From: Mycobacterium paragordonae
GTDB lineage: Bacteria > Actinomycetota > Actinomycetes > Mycobacteriales > Mycobacteriaceae
Direction: 5' to 3'
Length of the DNA: 64,000 bases
Assembly: GCF_003614435.1 (NCBI RefSeq)
Contig: NZ_CP025546.1
Coordinates: forward strand, 6,324,001-6,388,000
Part shown: in pieces, positions 46,100 to 55,629 of the stretch
How positions within the stretch are numbered: the stretch's first letter is position 1
Layout of the letters: each line of letters starts with the position of its first letter
The notes under the pieces: generated by a model
The model's database searches: none
What the model saw: only the letters and a program-made list of their open reading frames with translations
What the model was told of the DNA's origin: nothing
Program-made: the position numbers and the translations under genes

Positions 46100-46240
46100 C
46101 GCGCCAACCGGTTATTTGACGCCCATTCAACGGCGACCTCGAACAACATCTGTACCTGCAGTCCCAAAAACCCCTCTGACCTGCGTCGATACGGCGCTAT
46201 AGATACTTTGTTGCACTAAGCTGTAATAGAAAAGTAATGA
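46100..46240. repeat. Direct repeat module, copy 1
   Basis: A module of about 140 bp opening with ACCGGTTATTTGACG and ending CTAAGCTGTAATAGAAAAG. It recurs 277 bp downstream with the same internal spacing of 105 bp between the two conserved edges. The middle shares only short blocks (CAAAAA-ACCC-CTGACC). It lies in the 500-bp gap between convergent Rv3680 and whiB4, which otherwise shows no gene. Confidence 0.75.
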
Positions 46241-46376
46241 TAGAAGGCGTCTCCGCGCAACCGTCCCACCGCCGCTCCGGACCACTCCGGATGCTGCGAG
46301 CGGGTGGGTGTCGGTGGCCGCCGGGTTACGCCGGTGGGCATCTCTGTAAAGGCGCGACGACCAGCGGCGATGCCAC

Positions 46377-46517
46377 CCAAACCGGCCGTTATTTGACGTC
46401 GATTCAACGGGGGTCAGCCGACGGCACCCGGGCCGGGGCGCAAAAATACCCGCTGACCAGCGTAAACGCGCGAAAGCGAAAGTGATGTCCAGCTAAGCTG
46501 TAACAGAAAAGTAATGA
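46377..46517. repeat. Direct repeat module, copy 2
   Basis: Second copy, with GGCCGTTATTTGACGTC at its start and CTAAGCTGTAACAGAAAAG at its end, 277 bp from copy 1. It ends about 57 bp before the whiB4 stop. Confidence 0.75.
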
Positions 46518-46573
46518 CGTACGCCCCCCGCGCCACGCAGGGGTCAGTGGGTCTCAGATGGATCTGCGGCGCG

Positions 46574-46924
46574 TCAGATGATGTTGCGGCGCTTGCGCTT
46601 GTCGAAGTAGTCACCCCAGGACACGACCTCGGGGTGTTGCTTCAGCAGCGCGCGGCGCTGGCGCTCGGTCATACCGCCCCAGACGCCGAACTCGACCTTG
46701 TTGTCCAATGCGTCGGCGCCGCATTCCTGCATTACAGGGCAGTGCCGGCAGATGACTGCCGCTTTGCGCTGGGCTGCTCCGCGGACGAACAGCTCGTCGG
46801 GGTCCGTGGCCCGGCACAACGCCTGCGACACCCAGGTGATCCGCTCTTCAGCCTCGACGCTGCGGAGCAGGTTACCTGTGGACGTGAGGTTGGTCCTTCG
46901 TGCGCCCGGGCGTGTTCCTGACAC
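46574..46924 (-). CDS. whiB4: WhiB4, iron-sulfur redox regulator
   Basis: 116 residues from GTG 46924, preceded by GGAAGGAAGGGATCAGCTC; the open frame extends to 47008 but this start matches the family N-terminus SGTRPGARRTNL. Four cysteines (ALC, ICRHC, QEC) ligate a [4Fe-4S] cluster, followed by the WhiB turn GVWGGMTERQRR and a basic C-terminus (KRKRR) for DNA binding. Oxygen- and nitric-oxide-sensitive regulator of antioxidant genes in M. tuberculosis. Divergent from ponA2. Confidence 0.95.
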   Translation of the reverse strand: MSGTRPGARRTNLTSTGNLLRSVEAEERITWVSQALCRATDPDELFVRGAAQRKAAVICRHCPVMQECGADALDNKVEFGVWGGMTERQRRALLKQHPEVVSWGDYFDKRKRRNII

Positions 46925-47285
46925 GAGCTGATCCCTTCCTTCCGGCCGCCGCCTGCGACCGCCCTCTTCGGGTACCAGCCGAGATGCGATTCCAGCCACA
47001 ACGTGCACATCGGTGTTACCTGAATCTCACTGCGTATCTAAGTTAGGGGTTGACACCGCAATTGCGCAACAGTCCGATAACGCTTTTTCTGGGACGTTCG
47101 TGCCGTCTTCCGTCGACCGGCCGGGCAAAACAGGCGCCGCCTCTGTCGTTTTGGGCCTCTGACCAGTACTGTCGCAGCAGATTCACAGTTCCCAGGGGTA
47201 GCGGACCTGTTCAACAGCTGCTAAAGAATTTTTTTCCCAGCCGCACGGCGCGGGGGCGTGACGAGGGGTCGCTACTGTAGTACGC
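46925..47285. promoter_or_regulatory. Divergent promoter region of whiB4 and ponA2
   Basis: 361 bp without a gene. TTGACA at about 47049 is a possible -35 on the plus strand, and AT-richer runs lie near 47030-47045. Nothing else stands out; the exact promoters cannot be fixed by eye. Confidence 0.45.
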
Positions 47286-49715
47286 ATGTCCGAGCGTCCC
47301 CCGGTAGCCCTCACGCTGCTGAAGCTCGCAGGCTTCTGTCTGCTTGCCAGTGTGGTGGCCACCGCGCTGATGTTCCCGCTCGCCGGTGGCGTCGGCCTGA
47401 TGTCCAACCGGGCTTCCGAGGTCGTCGCCAACGGCTCGGCCCAACTCCTCGAGGGACAGGTGCCCGCGGTGTCGACGATGGTCGACGCGAAAGGCAACAC
47501 GATCGCGTGGCTGTACTCGCAGCGCCGCTTCGAGGTGCCGTCGGACAAGATCGCCAACACCATGAAGCTCGCGATCGTGTCGATCGAGGACAAGCGGTTC
47601 GCCGATCACAACGGGGTGGACTGGAAAGGCACGTTGACCGGCCTGGCCGGCTACGCGTCCGGCGATGTGGAAACCCGCGGCGGTTCGACCATCGAGCAGC
47701 AGTACATCAAGAACTATCAGCTGCTGGTCACGGCCCAGACCGACGCCGAGAAGCGCGCGGCCGTCGAGACCACTCCGGCGCGCAAGCTGCGTGAGATCCG
47801 GATGGCGCTCACGCTGGACAAGACCTTCACCAAGCCGGAGATCCTCACCCGCTATCTGAACCTGGTCTCGTTCGGCAACAACTCGTTCGGCATCCAGGAC
47901 GCCGCACAGACCTACTTCGGTGTGAACGCCATCGACCTGAACTGGCAGCAGGCAGCTCTGCTGGCCGGGATGGTGCAGTCGACCAGCGCACTCAACCCCT
48001 ACACCAACCCCGAAGGCGCGCTGGCCCGGCGCAACCTGGTGCTGGACACGATGATCGAGAACATCCCCGCGGAGGCCGAGGCACTGCGCGCGGCCAAGAC
48101 CCAGCCGCTCGGGATCCTGCCGCAGCCCAACGAACTGCCGCGCGGCTGCATCGCGGCCGGCGACCGCGCCTTCTTCTGCGACTACGTGCAGGAGTACCTG
48201 TCGCGCGCCGGCATCAGTAAGGAGCAGGTGGCCCGCGGCGGCTACCTGATCCGCACCACGCTGGATCCCGACGTGCAGATTCCGGTGAAGACGGCCATCG
48301 ACAGGTTCGCCCCGCCGACGCTCAGCGGCATCTCGAGCGTGATGAGCGTGATCCTGCCCGGCAAGACGTCGCACAAAGTGGTGGCGATGGCCAGCAACCG
48401 GAAGTACGGCCTGGACACCGAAGCCGGCGAGACCATGCGGCCGCAGCCGTTCTCCCTGGTCGGCGACGGCGCCGGGTCCATCTTCAAGATCTTCACCACC
48501 GCCGCGGCGCTGGACATGGGCATGGGCATCAACGCCCAGCTCGACGTCCCGCCCCGGTTCCAGGGCAAGGGCCTGGGCAGCGGTGGCGCCAAGGGTTGCC
48601 CGAAGGACACCTGGTGCGTGGTCAACGCCGGTAACTACCGCGGCAGCATGAGCGTGACGGACGCGCTAGCCACCTCGCCCAACACCGCGTTCGCCAAGCT
48701 GATCTCGCAGGTCGGGGTGTCGCGGACGGTGGACATGGCCATCAAGCTCGGCCTGCGGTCCTACGCCAACCCCGGCACCGCGCGCGACTACAACCCCGAC
48801 AGCAACGAGAGCCTGGCCGACTTCGTCAAGCGCCAGAACATCGGCTCGTTCACCCTCGGACCCATTGAGGTCAACGCGCTGGAACTGTCGAACGTCGTGG
48901 CCACGCTGTCCTCCGGCGGCATGTGGTGCCCGCCGAACCCGATCGACAAGCTGATCGACCGCAACGGCAACGAGGTGTCGGTCACCACCGAGACCTGCGA
49001 GCAGGTGGTTCCGGAAGGGCTGGCCAACACCCTCGCCAACGCGATGAGCAAGGACGCCGTGGGCAGCGGCACGGCGGCCGGATCCGCCGGTGCTGCGGGC
49101 TGGACGCTGCCGATGTCCGGCAAGACCGGCACCACCGAGGCTCACCGATCCTCCGGTTTCATCGGCTTCACCAACCGGTATGCGGCAGCCAACTACATCT
49201 ACGACGACTCGCCCTCGCCCACCGACCTGTGCTCGGCGCCGCTGCGGCACTGCGGCAGCGGGGACCTGTATGGCGGTAACGAGCCCGCGCGCACCTGGTT
49301 CACGGCGCTGCAGCCGATCGCCAACAACTTCGGTGAAGTGCATCTGCCGCCCACCGACCCCCGCTACATGGACGGTTCACCCGCCGGGCGGGTGCCCAGC
49401 GTGGCCGGCCTGGACGTCGACCAGGCTCGTCAGCGCCTGCGGGACGCCGGCTTCCAGGTCGCCGACCAGCCCAACTCGGTCAACAGCAGCGCGAAGTACG
49501 GCGAGGTGGTCGGAACCTCGCCCACCGGCCAGACGATTCCCGGCTCGATCGTGACGATTCAGATCAGCAACGGCATCCCGCCGCCACCGCCGCCGCCGCC
49601 GGAGGGCGGGCTGCCGCCGGAGGTCGTCGGATCGCAGGTTGTCGAGATTCCTGGCCTGCCGCCGATCACCATTCCGCTGTTGGCGCCGCCGCCACCGGCG
49701 CCCCCTCCGCCGTAG
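47286..49715 (+). CDS. ponA2: PonA2, class A penicillin-binding protein with PASTA domain
   Basis: 809 residues from ATG 47286. A short cytosolic N-terminus and one membrane anchor (LLASVVATALMFPLAGGVG) precede the GT51 transglycosylase with catalytic Glu in SIEDKRFADHNGVD and RGGSTIEQQYIKN. The transpeptidase has SxxK in GSIFK, SxN in TSPNTAF and KTG in SGKTGTTE. One PASTA domain is near 695-755 (VPSVAGLDVDQARQRLRDAGF). The tail is Pro-rich. Polymerises and crosslinks peptidoglycan; in mycobacteria it supports survival in stress and non-replicating states. Confidence 0.97.
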   Translation: MSERPPVALTLLKLAGFCLLASVVATALMFPLAGGVGLMSNRASEVVANGSAQLLEGQVPAVSTMVDAKGNTIAWLYSQRRFEVPSDKIANTMKLAIVSIEDKRFADHNGVDWKGTLTGLAGYASGDVETRGGSTIEQQYIKNYQLLVTAQTDAEKRAAVETTPARKLREIRMALTLDKTFTKPEILTRYLNLVSFGNNSFGIQDAAQTYFGVNAIDLNWQQAALLAGMVQSTSALNPYTNPEGALARRNLVLDTMIENIPAEAEALRAAKTQPLGILPQPNELPRGCIAAGDRAFFCDYVQEYLSRAGISKEQVARGGYLIRTTLDPDVQIPVKTAIDRFAPPTLSGISSVMSVILPGKTSHKVVAMASNRKYGLDTEAGETMRPQPFSLVGDGAGSIFKIFTTAAALDMGMGINAQLDVPPRFQGKGLGSGGAKGCPKDTWCVVNAGNYRGSMSVTDALATSPNTAFAKLISQVGVSRTVDMAIKLGLRSYANPGTARDYNPDSNESLADFVKRQNIGSFTLGPIEVNALELSNVVATLSSGGMWCPPNPIDKLIDRNGNEVSVTTETCEQVVPEGLANTLANAMSKDAVGSGTAAGSAGAAGWTLPMSGKTGTTEAHRSSGFIGFTNRYAAANYIYDDSPSPTDLCSAPLRHCGSGDLYGGNEPARTWFTALQPIANNFGEVHLPPTDPRYMDGSPAGRVPSVAGLDVDQARQRLRDAGFQVADQPNSVNSSAKYGEVVGTSPTGQTIPGSIVTIQISNGIPPPPPPPPEGGLPPEVVGSQVVEIPGLPPITIPLLAPPPPAPPPP

Positions 49716-49773
49716 CCGCTGATCACGCCGAGAACCGCGCGTCGAGTCGGCTCCCGGCAGTAAACTGCCTGGC

Positions 49774-50745
49774 ATGGCTGACGTACATCGCGGGGTACTT
49801 CCCGTCGTGTTAAGGACCGGCGCCGCAGCGCTCGGCTCAGCGGTGGCCGGGATCGGCTACGCCGCGTTCGTCGAGCGCAACGCCTTCGTGCTCCGCGAGA
49901 TCACCATGCCGGTGCTGAGCCCGGGTTCCACCCCGCTGCGGGTGCTGCACATCAGTGACCTGCACATGACGCCCAATCAGCGGCGCAAGCAGGCCTGGCT
50001 GCGCGAGCTGGCCAGCTGGGAGCCCGACCTGGTGGTCAACACCGGCGACAACCTGGCCCACCCCAAGGCCGTGCCCGCGGTTGTCCAGGCCCTGGGCGAC
50101 CTGCTGTCCCGGCCAGGTGTCTTCGTCTTCGGCAGCAACGACTACTTCGGGCCGCGCCTGAAGAACCCGATGAACTACCTGACCAACCCCGATCACCGGA
50201 TCAAGGGCGAGCCGCTGCCCTGGCAGGATCTGCGGGCGGCATTCACCGAGCGCGGGTGGCAGGACCTCACCCACAACCGGCGCGAGTTCGAGGTGGCGGG
50301 CCTGCACATCGCCGCGGCGGGCGTGGACGACCCGCACATCGACCGGGACCGCTACGAGACGATCGCGGGGCCGGCCAGCCCGGCCGCCAACCTGCGGCTG
50401 GGCCTGGTGCACTCACCGGAGCCGCGGGTGCTGGACCGCTTCGCCGCCGATGGATACCAGCTGATCATGGCCGGCCACACCCACGGCGGCCAGCTGTGCC
50501 TGCCGTTCTACGGCGCCCTGGTCACCAACTGCGGCCTGGACCGCTCCCGGGCCAAGGGCGCCTCCCAATGGGGCTCCAACACCCGGCTGCACGTCTCCGC
50601 CGGGATCGGTACCTCACCGTTCGCACCGGTGCGGTTCTGCTGCCGGCCCGAGGCCACCTTGCTGACGCTGATCGCCACCCCGATGGGTGGCCGGGACTCG
50701 ACCAGCAACCTGGGGCGCTCGCAGCCGACCGTGTCCGTGCGTTGA
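49774..50745 (+). CDS. Metallophosphoesterase (Rv3683 type)
   Basis: 323 residues from ATG 49774. Calcineurin-like motifs in order: [29 protein letters not shown] (here Ser-Asn-Asp in place of GNHD), LVHSPEP and [11 protein letters not shown] short hydrophobic N-terminal segment suggests membrane association. Similar to YkuE-type enzymes acting on lipids such as UDP-diacylglucosamine, but the substrate is unknown. It overlaps the start of cds1 as TTGA, and follows ponA2 by 58 bp. Confidence 0.9.
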   Translation: MADVHRGVLPVVLRTGAAALGSAVAGIGYAAFVERNAFVLREITMPVLSPGSTPLRVLHISDLHMTPNQRRKQAWLRELASWEPDLVVNTGDNLAHPKAVPAVVQALGDLLSRPGVFVFGSNDYFGPRLKNPMNYLTNPDHRIKGEPLPWQDLRAAFTERGWQDLTHNRREFEVAGLHIAAAGVDDPHIDRDRYETIAGPASPAANLRLGLVHSPEPRVLDRFAADGYQLIMAGHTHGGQLCLPFYGALVTNCGLDRSRAKGASQWGSNTRLHVSAGIGTSPFAPVRFCCRPEATLLTLIATPMGGRDSTSNLGRSQPTVSVR

Positions 50746-51845
50746 CCCAGACCCGCATCGCGGTTCGCAGTCTCTCCCGGAGCTGGACCGACAATGCGAT
50801 CCGGTTGATCGAGGCGGATGCCCGTCGCAGCGCCGACACACATCTGCTGCGCTACCCGTTGCCGGCTCAATGGGGTGGTGACGCCGGAGTGGAGCTCTAT
50901 CTCAAGGACGAGACGACCCATATCACCGGAAGCCTCAAGCACCGGCTCGCCCGCTCCCTGTTCCTCTACGCGCTGTGCAACGGGTGGATCGGCGAGGGCA
51001 CCACCGTGGTCGAGGCCTCCTCGGGTTCCACCGCGGTGTCGGAGGCCTACTTCGCGGCGATGCTGGGTCTGCCGTTCGTGGCGGTGATGCCGGCCGCCAC
51101 CAGCGCGGCAAAGATCGCATTGATCGAATCACAGGGCGGCCGTTGCCATTTCGTACAGAAGTCCAGCGAGGTCTACGCCGAGGCGGCGCGCGTGGCCGCA
51201 GAGACTGGTGGCCACTATCTGGACCAGTTCACCAACGCCGAAAGCGCGACCGACTGGCGCGGCAACAACAACATCGCCGAATCGATCTACCTGCAGATGG
51301 CCCTCGAGTCGCACCCCATACCCACCTGGATCGTGGTGGGCGCCGGCACCGGGGGAACCAGCGCCACGATCGGCCGCTACATCAGATACCGGCGGCACGC
51401 GACCCGGTTGTGCGTCGTCGACCCGGAGAACTCGGCCTTCTTCCCGGCCTACGTCGAGAACCGGGCCGACGTCGTGACCGGAGCGTCGTCGCGGATCGAG
51501 GGCATCGGCCGGCCCCGGGTGGAACCGTCGTTCCTGCCGTCGCTGGTCGACCGGATGGTGTCGGTGCCCGACGCGGCTTCGATCGCCGCCGCTCGTCACG
51601 TCAGCGCCGTCCTGGGCCGCCGGGTGGGCCCGTCGACGGGCACCAATCTCTGGGGGGCGTTCGGCCTGCTGGCCGAGATGGTGGCCGCGGGCCGCCAGGG
51701 TTCGGTGGTCACGCTGCTGGCTGACAGCGGTGATCGCTATGCCGACACCTACTTCGATGAAAACTGGGTCGCCGCTCAAGGACTCGATCCCGGCCACGCC
51801 GCCCGGGCACTGGTGGAATTCGAACGCTCCTGCCGCTGGGACTGA
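50742..51845 (+). CDS. cds1: Cds1-like PLP-dependent cysteine desulfhydrase
   Basis: 367 residues if started at TTG 50742, coupled to the previous stop; no closer ATG is in frame before the domain. Fold-type II PLP enzyme: the PLP lysine is in [14 protein letters not shown], the phosphate and substrate loop in [14 protein letters not shown], and the glycine-rich loop in [19 protein letters not shown]. In M. tuberculosis the gene at this position, Rv3684 (Cds1), releases H2S from cysteine and supports respiration. An O-acetylserine sulfhydrylase function was the older annotation. Confidence 0.88.
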   Translation: MTQTRIAVRSLSRSWTDNAIRLIEADARRSADTHLLRYPLPAQWGGDAGVELYLKDETTHITGSLKHRLARSLFLYALCNGWIGEGTTVVEASSGSTAVSEAYFAAMLGLPFVAVMPAATSAAKIALIESQGGRCHFVQKSSEVYAEAARVAAETGGHYLDQFTNAESATDWRGNNNIAESIYLQMALESHPIPTWIVVGAGTGGTSATIGRYIRYRRHATRLCVVDPENSAFFPAYVENRADVVTGASSRIEGIGRPRVEPSFLPSLVDRMVSVPDAASIAAARHVSAVLGRRVGPSTGTNLWGAFGLLAEMVAAGRQGSVVTLLADSGDRYADTYFDENWVAAQGLDPGHAARALVEFERSCRWD

Positions 51846-51906
51846 GCCGCCGACCTGCCGTTTGGGAGGTGGCTGGTCCGGTGCGATACGCTGTCGAGGC
51901 TTCAAG

Positions 51907-51980
<74 letters not shown>

Positions 51981-52019
51981 CTCATTTCTGTACCTGTCAA
52001 TTCTGTACCGACCAAAATG

Positions 52020-52059
52020 CGTCGGACCGAAACCGCGTTTCCACGGTTCCGGTCCGACG
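52020..52059 (+). terminator. Terminator hairpin after tRNA-Pro
   Basis: CGTCGGACCGAAACCG pairs with CGGTTCCGGTCCGACG over 16 bp with one mismatch and an 8-nt loop, 40 bp after the tRNA. No T-run, as is common in mycobacteria. It may also end the convergent transcript reading through the small gene at 52088. Confidence 0.75.
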
Positions 52060-52087
52060 CAACTAGTTCAGGGCGCAGCTGAGTGCG

Positions 52088-52243
52088 CTAGAACCAGACT
52101 CTTCGGCCTCCGACCGGGCGCCCAACCGCACCCAGAATCCACAGAATTACACCGACGAGCACGAGAATGCCGCCGATTGTGTAGAGAATCGGGATACCGG
52201 CGAAATAGCCGATCAGCAGCAAAATAATTCCCAGGATGATCAC
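52088..52243 (-). CDS. Small membrane protein (DUF6131-like)
   Basis: 51 residues from GTG 52243 with AGAAGGGG in front. Two hydrophobic segments (VIILGIILLLIGYFAGIPIL; TIGGILVLVGVILWILGAVG) and the tail RPVGGRRVWF, a pattern seen in short actinobacterial membrane proteins of the DUF6131/YtrH-like group. Function unknown. Confidence 0.85.
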   Translation of the reverse strand: MIILGIILLLIGYFAGIPILYTIGGILVLVGVILWILGAVGRPVGGRRVWF

Positions 52244-52338
52244 GTCGCGCCCCTTCTGTTGAACGCTGTCTAATTGGCAGATCCAACTTCCGTGTACCCC
52301 GGGATTTGTGCGCCCAATCACAACGCACTGTTACAGAT

Positions 52339-52587
52339 CTACATCAAAGATCCGCGCATCACCGCCACTGCCACGACCACCCAGGCCGCCGAGATCACCA
52401 GTGCAGCGATCGCCTCGCGCCTGCCGCGCGGGTGGGTTTCCGGCTGCCTCAGCGCGGCGATCGCGCAGAAAACACCCAACAGCACCGCTCCGACGACGCT
52501 GAGTACCAGGGCCGCCGAGGCGTAGCAGCTGGTGGCCGGCTCGGGCGCCGCATCCGCTACCGCTTCCCTCGCAAGGCTGGTGGTCAT
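52339..52587 (-). CDS. Small DUF4190-like membrane protein
   Basis: 82 residues from ATG 52587 (MTTSLAREAV). Two membrane helices (ASAALVLSVVGAVLLGVFCAIAAL; EAIAALVISAAWVVVAVAVM) joined by a basic loop (RQPETHPRGRRE). Probably a real gene by codon use; function unknown. Confidence 0.75.
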   Translation of the reverse strand: MTTSLAREAVADAAPEPATSCYASAALVLSVVGAVLLGVFCAIAALRQPETHPRGRREAIAALVISAAWVVVAVAVMRGSLM

Positions 52588-52621
52588 GACCAGCATCCTG
52601 GTGGCCGCCCCTTGGCGGGTT

Positions 52622-53950
52622 CTATACGAATTCTTGGAGCGGCCGGAAGCGCACCCGCGTTCCACGACGTGGCGCGAGCATGATGGACCGTCGCACCACA
52701 CGCTCCGGCCGGGAATCCTCGGCGCTGAATTCCCCCTCGCGCAGCAACACGTGCAGCACGGTGATCAATTCGCGCATTGAGAAAGCGGCGCCGAGGCAGC
52801 GTTTCACCCCGCCGCCGAACGGAAGCCAGGCATAGGTCTGCGGCCGGACGCCGAGAAATCGCTCCGGCCGGAATTTCCGGGGATGCTCGTATACGTCCGG
52901 ACTGCGGTTGATTGCGATGATGTGCACCACGATCCGGGTCCCGGCGGCAACCAGGTGGCCGCCCAACCGGAATGGCTGCGCCGCCACCCGGGAGGTCAAC
53001 GGTGCGGGCGGGCGTATCCGCAACGTCTCATCGATGACCGCCGTCGTGAACTCCTCGCCGCCACCCACCGCCTCGTCCCGCACCCGACGCAGCGCGTCGG
53101 GATGGCGCAGCAACAGATCGAACACCCACGCCAGCGTGGTCGCGGTGGTTTCATGCCCGGCCAGCATCAGGGTGATGAGATCGTCGCGGATCTCGTCGTC
53201 GGACAACGCTTTTCCGTCTTCGCCGCGGGCGCACATGAGCACGGCCAGTATGTCGCGCCGGTCGGCCAAGCCGGGGTCGTTGCGGCGCTCGGCGATGAGC
53301 GGCAGGACGACGTCGTCGATTCCGCGATTGGCCCGCGCCCGGCCCGGCCACACCCGCAACGTGCCGAGGCCACGAAGCGCGTAGCGCACGGTCAACTGCT
53401 CGGATACCCCGAGGTTCAGCAGATGTTCGAACGGCCGGCCCAGCCGCCGCACTTCGGCGGGGTCCTCGACCCCGAAGATGACCCGCACGATCACGTCCAG
53501 CATCAGCGACCGGGCAGCCTGCAGCATCTCGAAGGGACGGTCCACGGGCCACTCCCGCATCGCGGCCCGGGTCGACGCCTCGATGACCGGCACGTAAGTG
53601 TTCAGCGCGGCGCCATGCAAGGGGGGCGTCAGCAGCCGGCGCCGGCGCAGATGCTCCGGTTCCTCCTGCACGAACATCGATCCGGACCCGTAGATGGCCG
53701 CCGCCGGGCCCACTCCTTCGCCCCCGAGCAACACATCCGTCGGCGCGGTGAATACCTCCTTGGCCAGGCCCGGGTCCGAGACGATCGCCACGTCACCCAG
53801 GCTGAGGATCGGCATCGTCATGATCGGCCCGTAGCGCCGGATCAATCGCATCATGCGACGCTCGCCGCCGACCAGGTAGGCCAGGGCGTAGGCCGCGGCA
53901 TAAGCGCTGCGGAACCCGCGTGGCGCAGGCAGTCCGGGTGGCGGGCTCAC
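52622..53950 (-). CDS. Cytochrome P450 (CYP137-like position)
   Basis: 442 residues from GTG 53950 (VSPPPGLPAPRG); the frame is open to 54022, but that would run into the gene at 53991. Full P450: I-helix MLAGHETTATTLAWV, K-helix ETLRIRPP, PERF region FRPERFLG, haem loop FGGGVKRCLGAAFS with the thiolate Cys. In M. tuberculosis cyp137 (Rv3685c) follows tRNA-Pro in the same way, so this is its likely orthologue. Substrate unknown; no ferredoxin or reductase is adjacent. Confidence 0.92.
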   Translation of the reverse strand: MSPPPGLPAPRGFRSAYAAAYALAYLVGGERRMMRLIRRYGPIMTMPILSLGDVAIVSDPGLAKEVFTAPTDVLLGGEGVGPAAAIYGSGSMFVQEEPEHLRRRRLLTPPLHGAALNTYVPVIEASTRAAMREWPVDRPFEMLQAARSLMLDVIVRVIFGVEDPAEVRRLGRPFEHLLNLGVSEQLTVRYALRGLGTLRVWPGRARANRGIDDVVLPLIAERRNDPGLADRRDILAVLMCARGEDGKALSDDEIRDDLITLMLAGHETTATTLAWVFDLLLRHPDALRRVRDEAVGGGEEFTTAVIDETLRIRPPAPLTSRVAAQPFRLGGHLVAAGTRIVVHIIAINRSPDVYEHPRKFRPERFLGVRPQTYAWLPFGGGVKRCLGAAFSMRELITVLHVLLREGEFSAEDSRPERVVRRSIMLAPRRGTRVRFRPLQEFV

Positions 53951-53990
53951 GCGCAGCGATTGTCCTCCTCGCCGCGACGAGAGCGAAGCC

Positions 53991-54290
53991 TCACACGCAG
54001 TCGGCGCAGATCTGCCGTCCACCGCTGGTGTCGCGCAACCGGTTGCGGTGCTGCACCAGGAAGCAACTCGAGCAGGTGAACTCGTCAGACCGCTGGGGGA
54101 TCACCACGACCGACAGTTCCTCGCTGGACAGGTCCGCGCCCGGCAGCTCGAAGAACAGCGAGTCGTTCGGGTCGTCGTCGACGACCGTCGTGGCCAGCTT
54201 CGGCATGGGTCCCAACTCACGGAGCGTGGACCGGTCCGAGGCGTCGGTGTCGGTCACGCGGCGTGCGTCGTAGTCGCTGACGGTCGTCAT
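53991..54290 (-). CDS. DUF4193 zinc-ribbon protein
   Basis: 99 residues from ATG 54290 with GGAAGGAACTGCC in front. An acidic middle (DDDPNDSLFFELPGADLSSEEL) is followed by a C-terminal zinc ribbon FTCSSCFLVQHRNRL...GGRQICADC, the DUF4193 pattern of actinobacteria. Function unknown; the upstream neighbour of the P450. Confidence 0.9.
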   Translation of the reverse strand: MTTVSDYDARRVTDTDASDRSTLRELGPMPKLATTVVDDDPNDSLFFELPGADLSSEELSVVVIPQRSDEFTCSSCFLVQHRNRLRDTSGGRQICADCV

Positions 54291-54413
54291 GGCAGTTCCT
54301 TCCTGCGGAGGGCCGGGCCGTCCACCGCGTGGTCGCCCGTTGGCACAGGCAGTACCCCATTCCGAAGCGGCCCACACCCCTTCCGCAGGAAGATTTCTCA
54401 GATGTGCTATGCG

Positions 54414-54731
54414 TCAGGGCGCGGTGAGTTGCAACGCCGGCCAGCTGCCGGGGTACAGCACCGCCTGGTGCGCCAGCGCACGCTGCCGACGCATGTCGGC
54501 ACGCTGGTTGCACGCCACCCAGGCCAACCCCAGCCAGGGCGACATGATGGCCACCACCAAGGACACCCCGGCCAGCAGCTCGTGACCCACAGCCATCGCC
54601 GCGAGGCCGATGACCAGGCCGACCGCCCAGGTCCCGGCGGCCACCAATCCGGGCACGCTCACGGCCCGCTCGCCTGCCTCGCTGGTCGTGGCCGGCCCGT
54701 GCACGAGCGCGTCTGTCCCGATGTAAACCAT
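54414..54731 (-). CDS. Small two-helix membrane protein
   Basis: 105 residues from ATG 54731 (GGGAGTGAGC upstream). Two membrane helices (VPGLVAAGTWAVGLVIGLAAMAVG; ELLAGVSLVVAIMSPWLGLAWVAC) and a basic C-terminal part (RADMRRQRALAHQ). It shares an upstream region with the divergent hydrolase. Not recognised. Confidence 0.78.
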   Translation of the reverse strand: MVYIGTDALVHGPATTSEAGERAVSVPGLVAAGTWAVGLVIGLAAMAVGHELLAGVSLVVAIMSPWLGLAWVACNQRADMRRQRALAHQAVLYPGSWPALQLTAP

Positions 54732-54874
54732 GCTCACTCCCAGTCCCGACGGAAAACTTGTTAGAGATACTATATCCTACGGATACAGTTTCCGCACCGG
54801 CCAATTTTGGGCGGCGGGTCCCCGGCGTGACGCACCACGCTGTTGAGTTTCTGGATTGCGGGTACAAGGCGACG

Positions 54875-55414
54875 GTGAGTGATACCGCCGTGTTGATCAT
54901 CGACATGTTCAACGATTACGACCATCCCGACGCCGAACCGCTGGCCGACAACGCCGCAGGCATCATCGATCCTTTGGTCGGGCTGATCAACGACGCCCGC
55001 GACCACGACGGCGTCGACCTGATCTACGTCAACGACAACCACGGCAACTTCACCGCCGACCGCCAATCGATCATTTCCAGCGCCCTGAACGGCAAGCGGC
55101 CCGAACTGGTCAAGCCGCTGGTGCCGCCGGACGACACCTACGTCCTGACCAAGGTCCGTCACAGCGTCTTCTACTCCACGGCTCTGGACTATCTGCTCGA
55201 TCGCTTGAAGACGCAGCGTCTGGTGCTGGCCGGCCAGGTCACCGAGCAGTGCATCCTCTACAGCGCACTGGACGGTTATCTGCGCCACTACGAGGTGGTG
55301 GTGCCGCCCGACGCTGTCGCCCACATCGACGAGGAACTCGGTGCGGCCGCGCTGAAGATGATGGAGCGCAACATGAGCGCCGAACTGGTGGAGGCGGCGC
55401 ACTGCCTGCCTTGA
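54875..55414 (+). CDS. Isochorismatase-like cysteine hydrolase
   Basis: 179 residues from GTG 54875 (VSDTAVLIIDMFNDYD); the frame is open further upstream but the domain starts here. The triad of the family is present: Asp in IDMFNDY, Lys in LTKVRHSVFYSTALDYLL, Cys in VTEQCILYSALDG. Such enzymes hydrolyse isochorismate, nicotinamide or similar amides; the substrate is not apparent. An AT-rich palindrome TATCC-TAC-GGATA lies about 100 bp upstream. Confidence 0.88.
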   Translation: MSDTAVLIIDMFNDYDHPDAEPLADNAAGIIDPLVGLINDARDHDGVDLIYVNDNHGNFTADRQSIISSALNGKRPELVKPLVPPDDTYVLTKVRHSVFYSTALDYLLDRLKTQRLVLAGQVTEQCILYSALDGYLRHYEVVVPPDAVAHIDEELGAAALKMMERNMSAELVEAAHCLP

Positions 55415-55460
55415 CGCACACCAAGACCACGCAGACACCCGCAGACTAAAGGAGGCCGTG

Positions 55461-55628
55461 ATGACCGGTGGCAAGGAAAAGAGCGAAGAAGATGTGGAGG
55501 GCGACGAGCACGTCGCCAATTCCCGCGAAGGGCGCGAGGACGACGGCGACTACGTGGGGCGCACGGCCGCCGACGACGACTTCGACGCCGGGATGACGGG
55601 CGCGGAGGCGCGCAGCCAGCAGGACTGA
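55461..55628 (+). CDS. Small acidic hydrophilic protein
   Basis: 55 residues from ATG 55461 behind a very strong ribosome site (AAAGGAGGCCGTG). Very rich in Asp/Glu (KEKSEEDVEGDEHV, REGREDDGDYVG), without hydrophobic segments: probably intrinsically disordered. It follows the hydrolase by 46 bp on the same strand. Not recognised; resembles small stress-related hydrophilic proteins in composition. Confidence 0.75.
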   Translation: MTGGKEKSEEDVEGDEHVANSREGREDDGDYVGRTAADDDFDAGMTGAEARSQQD

Positions 55629-55629
55629 C

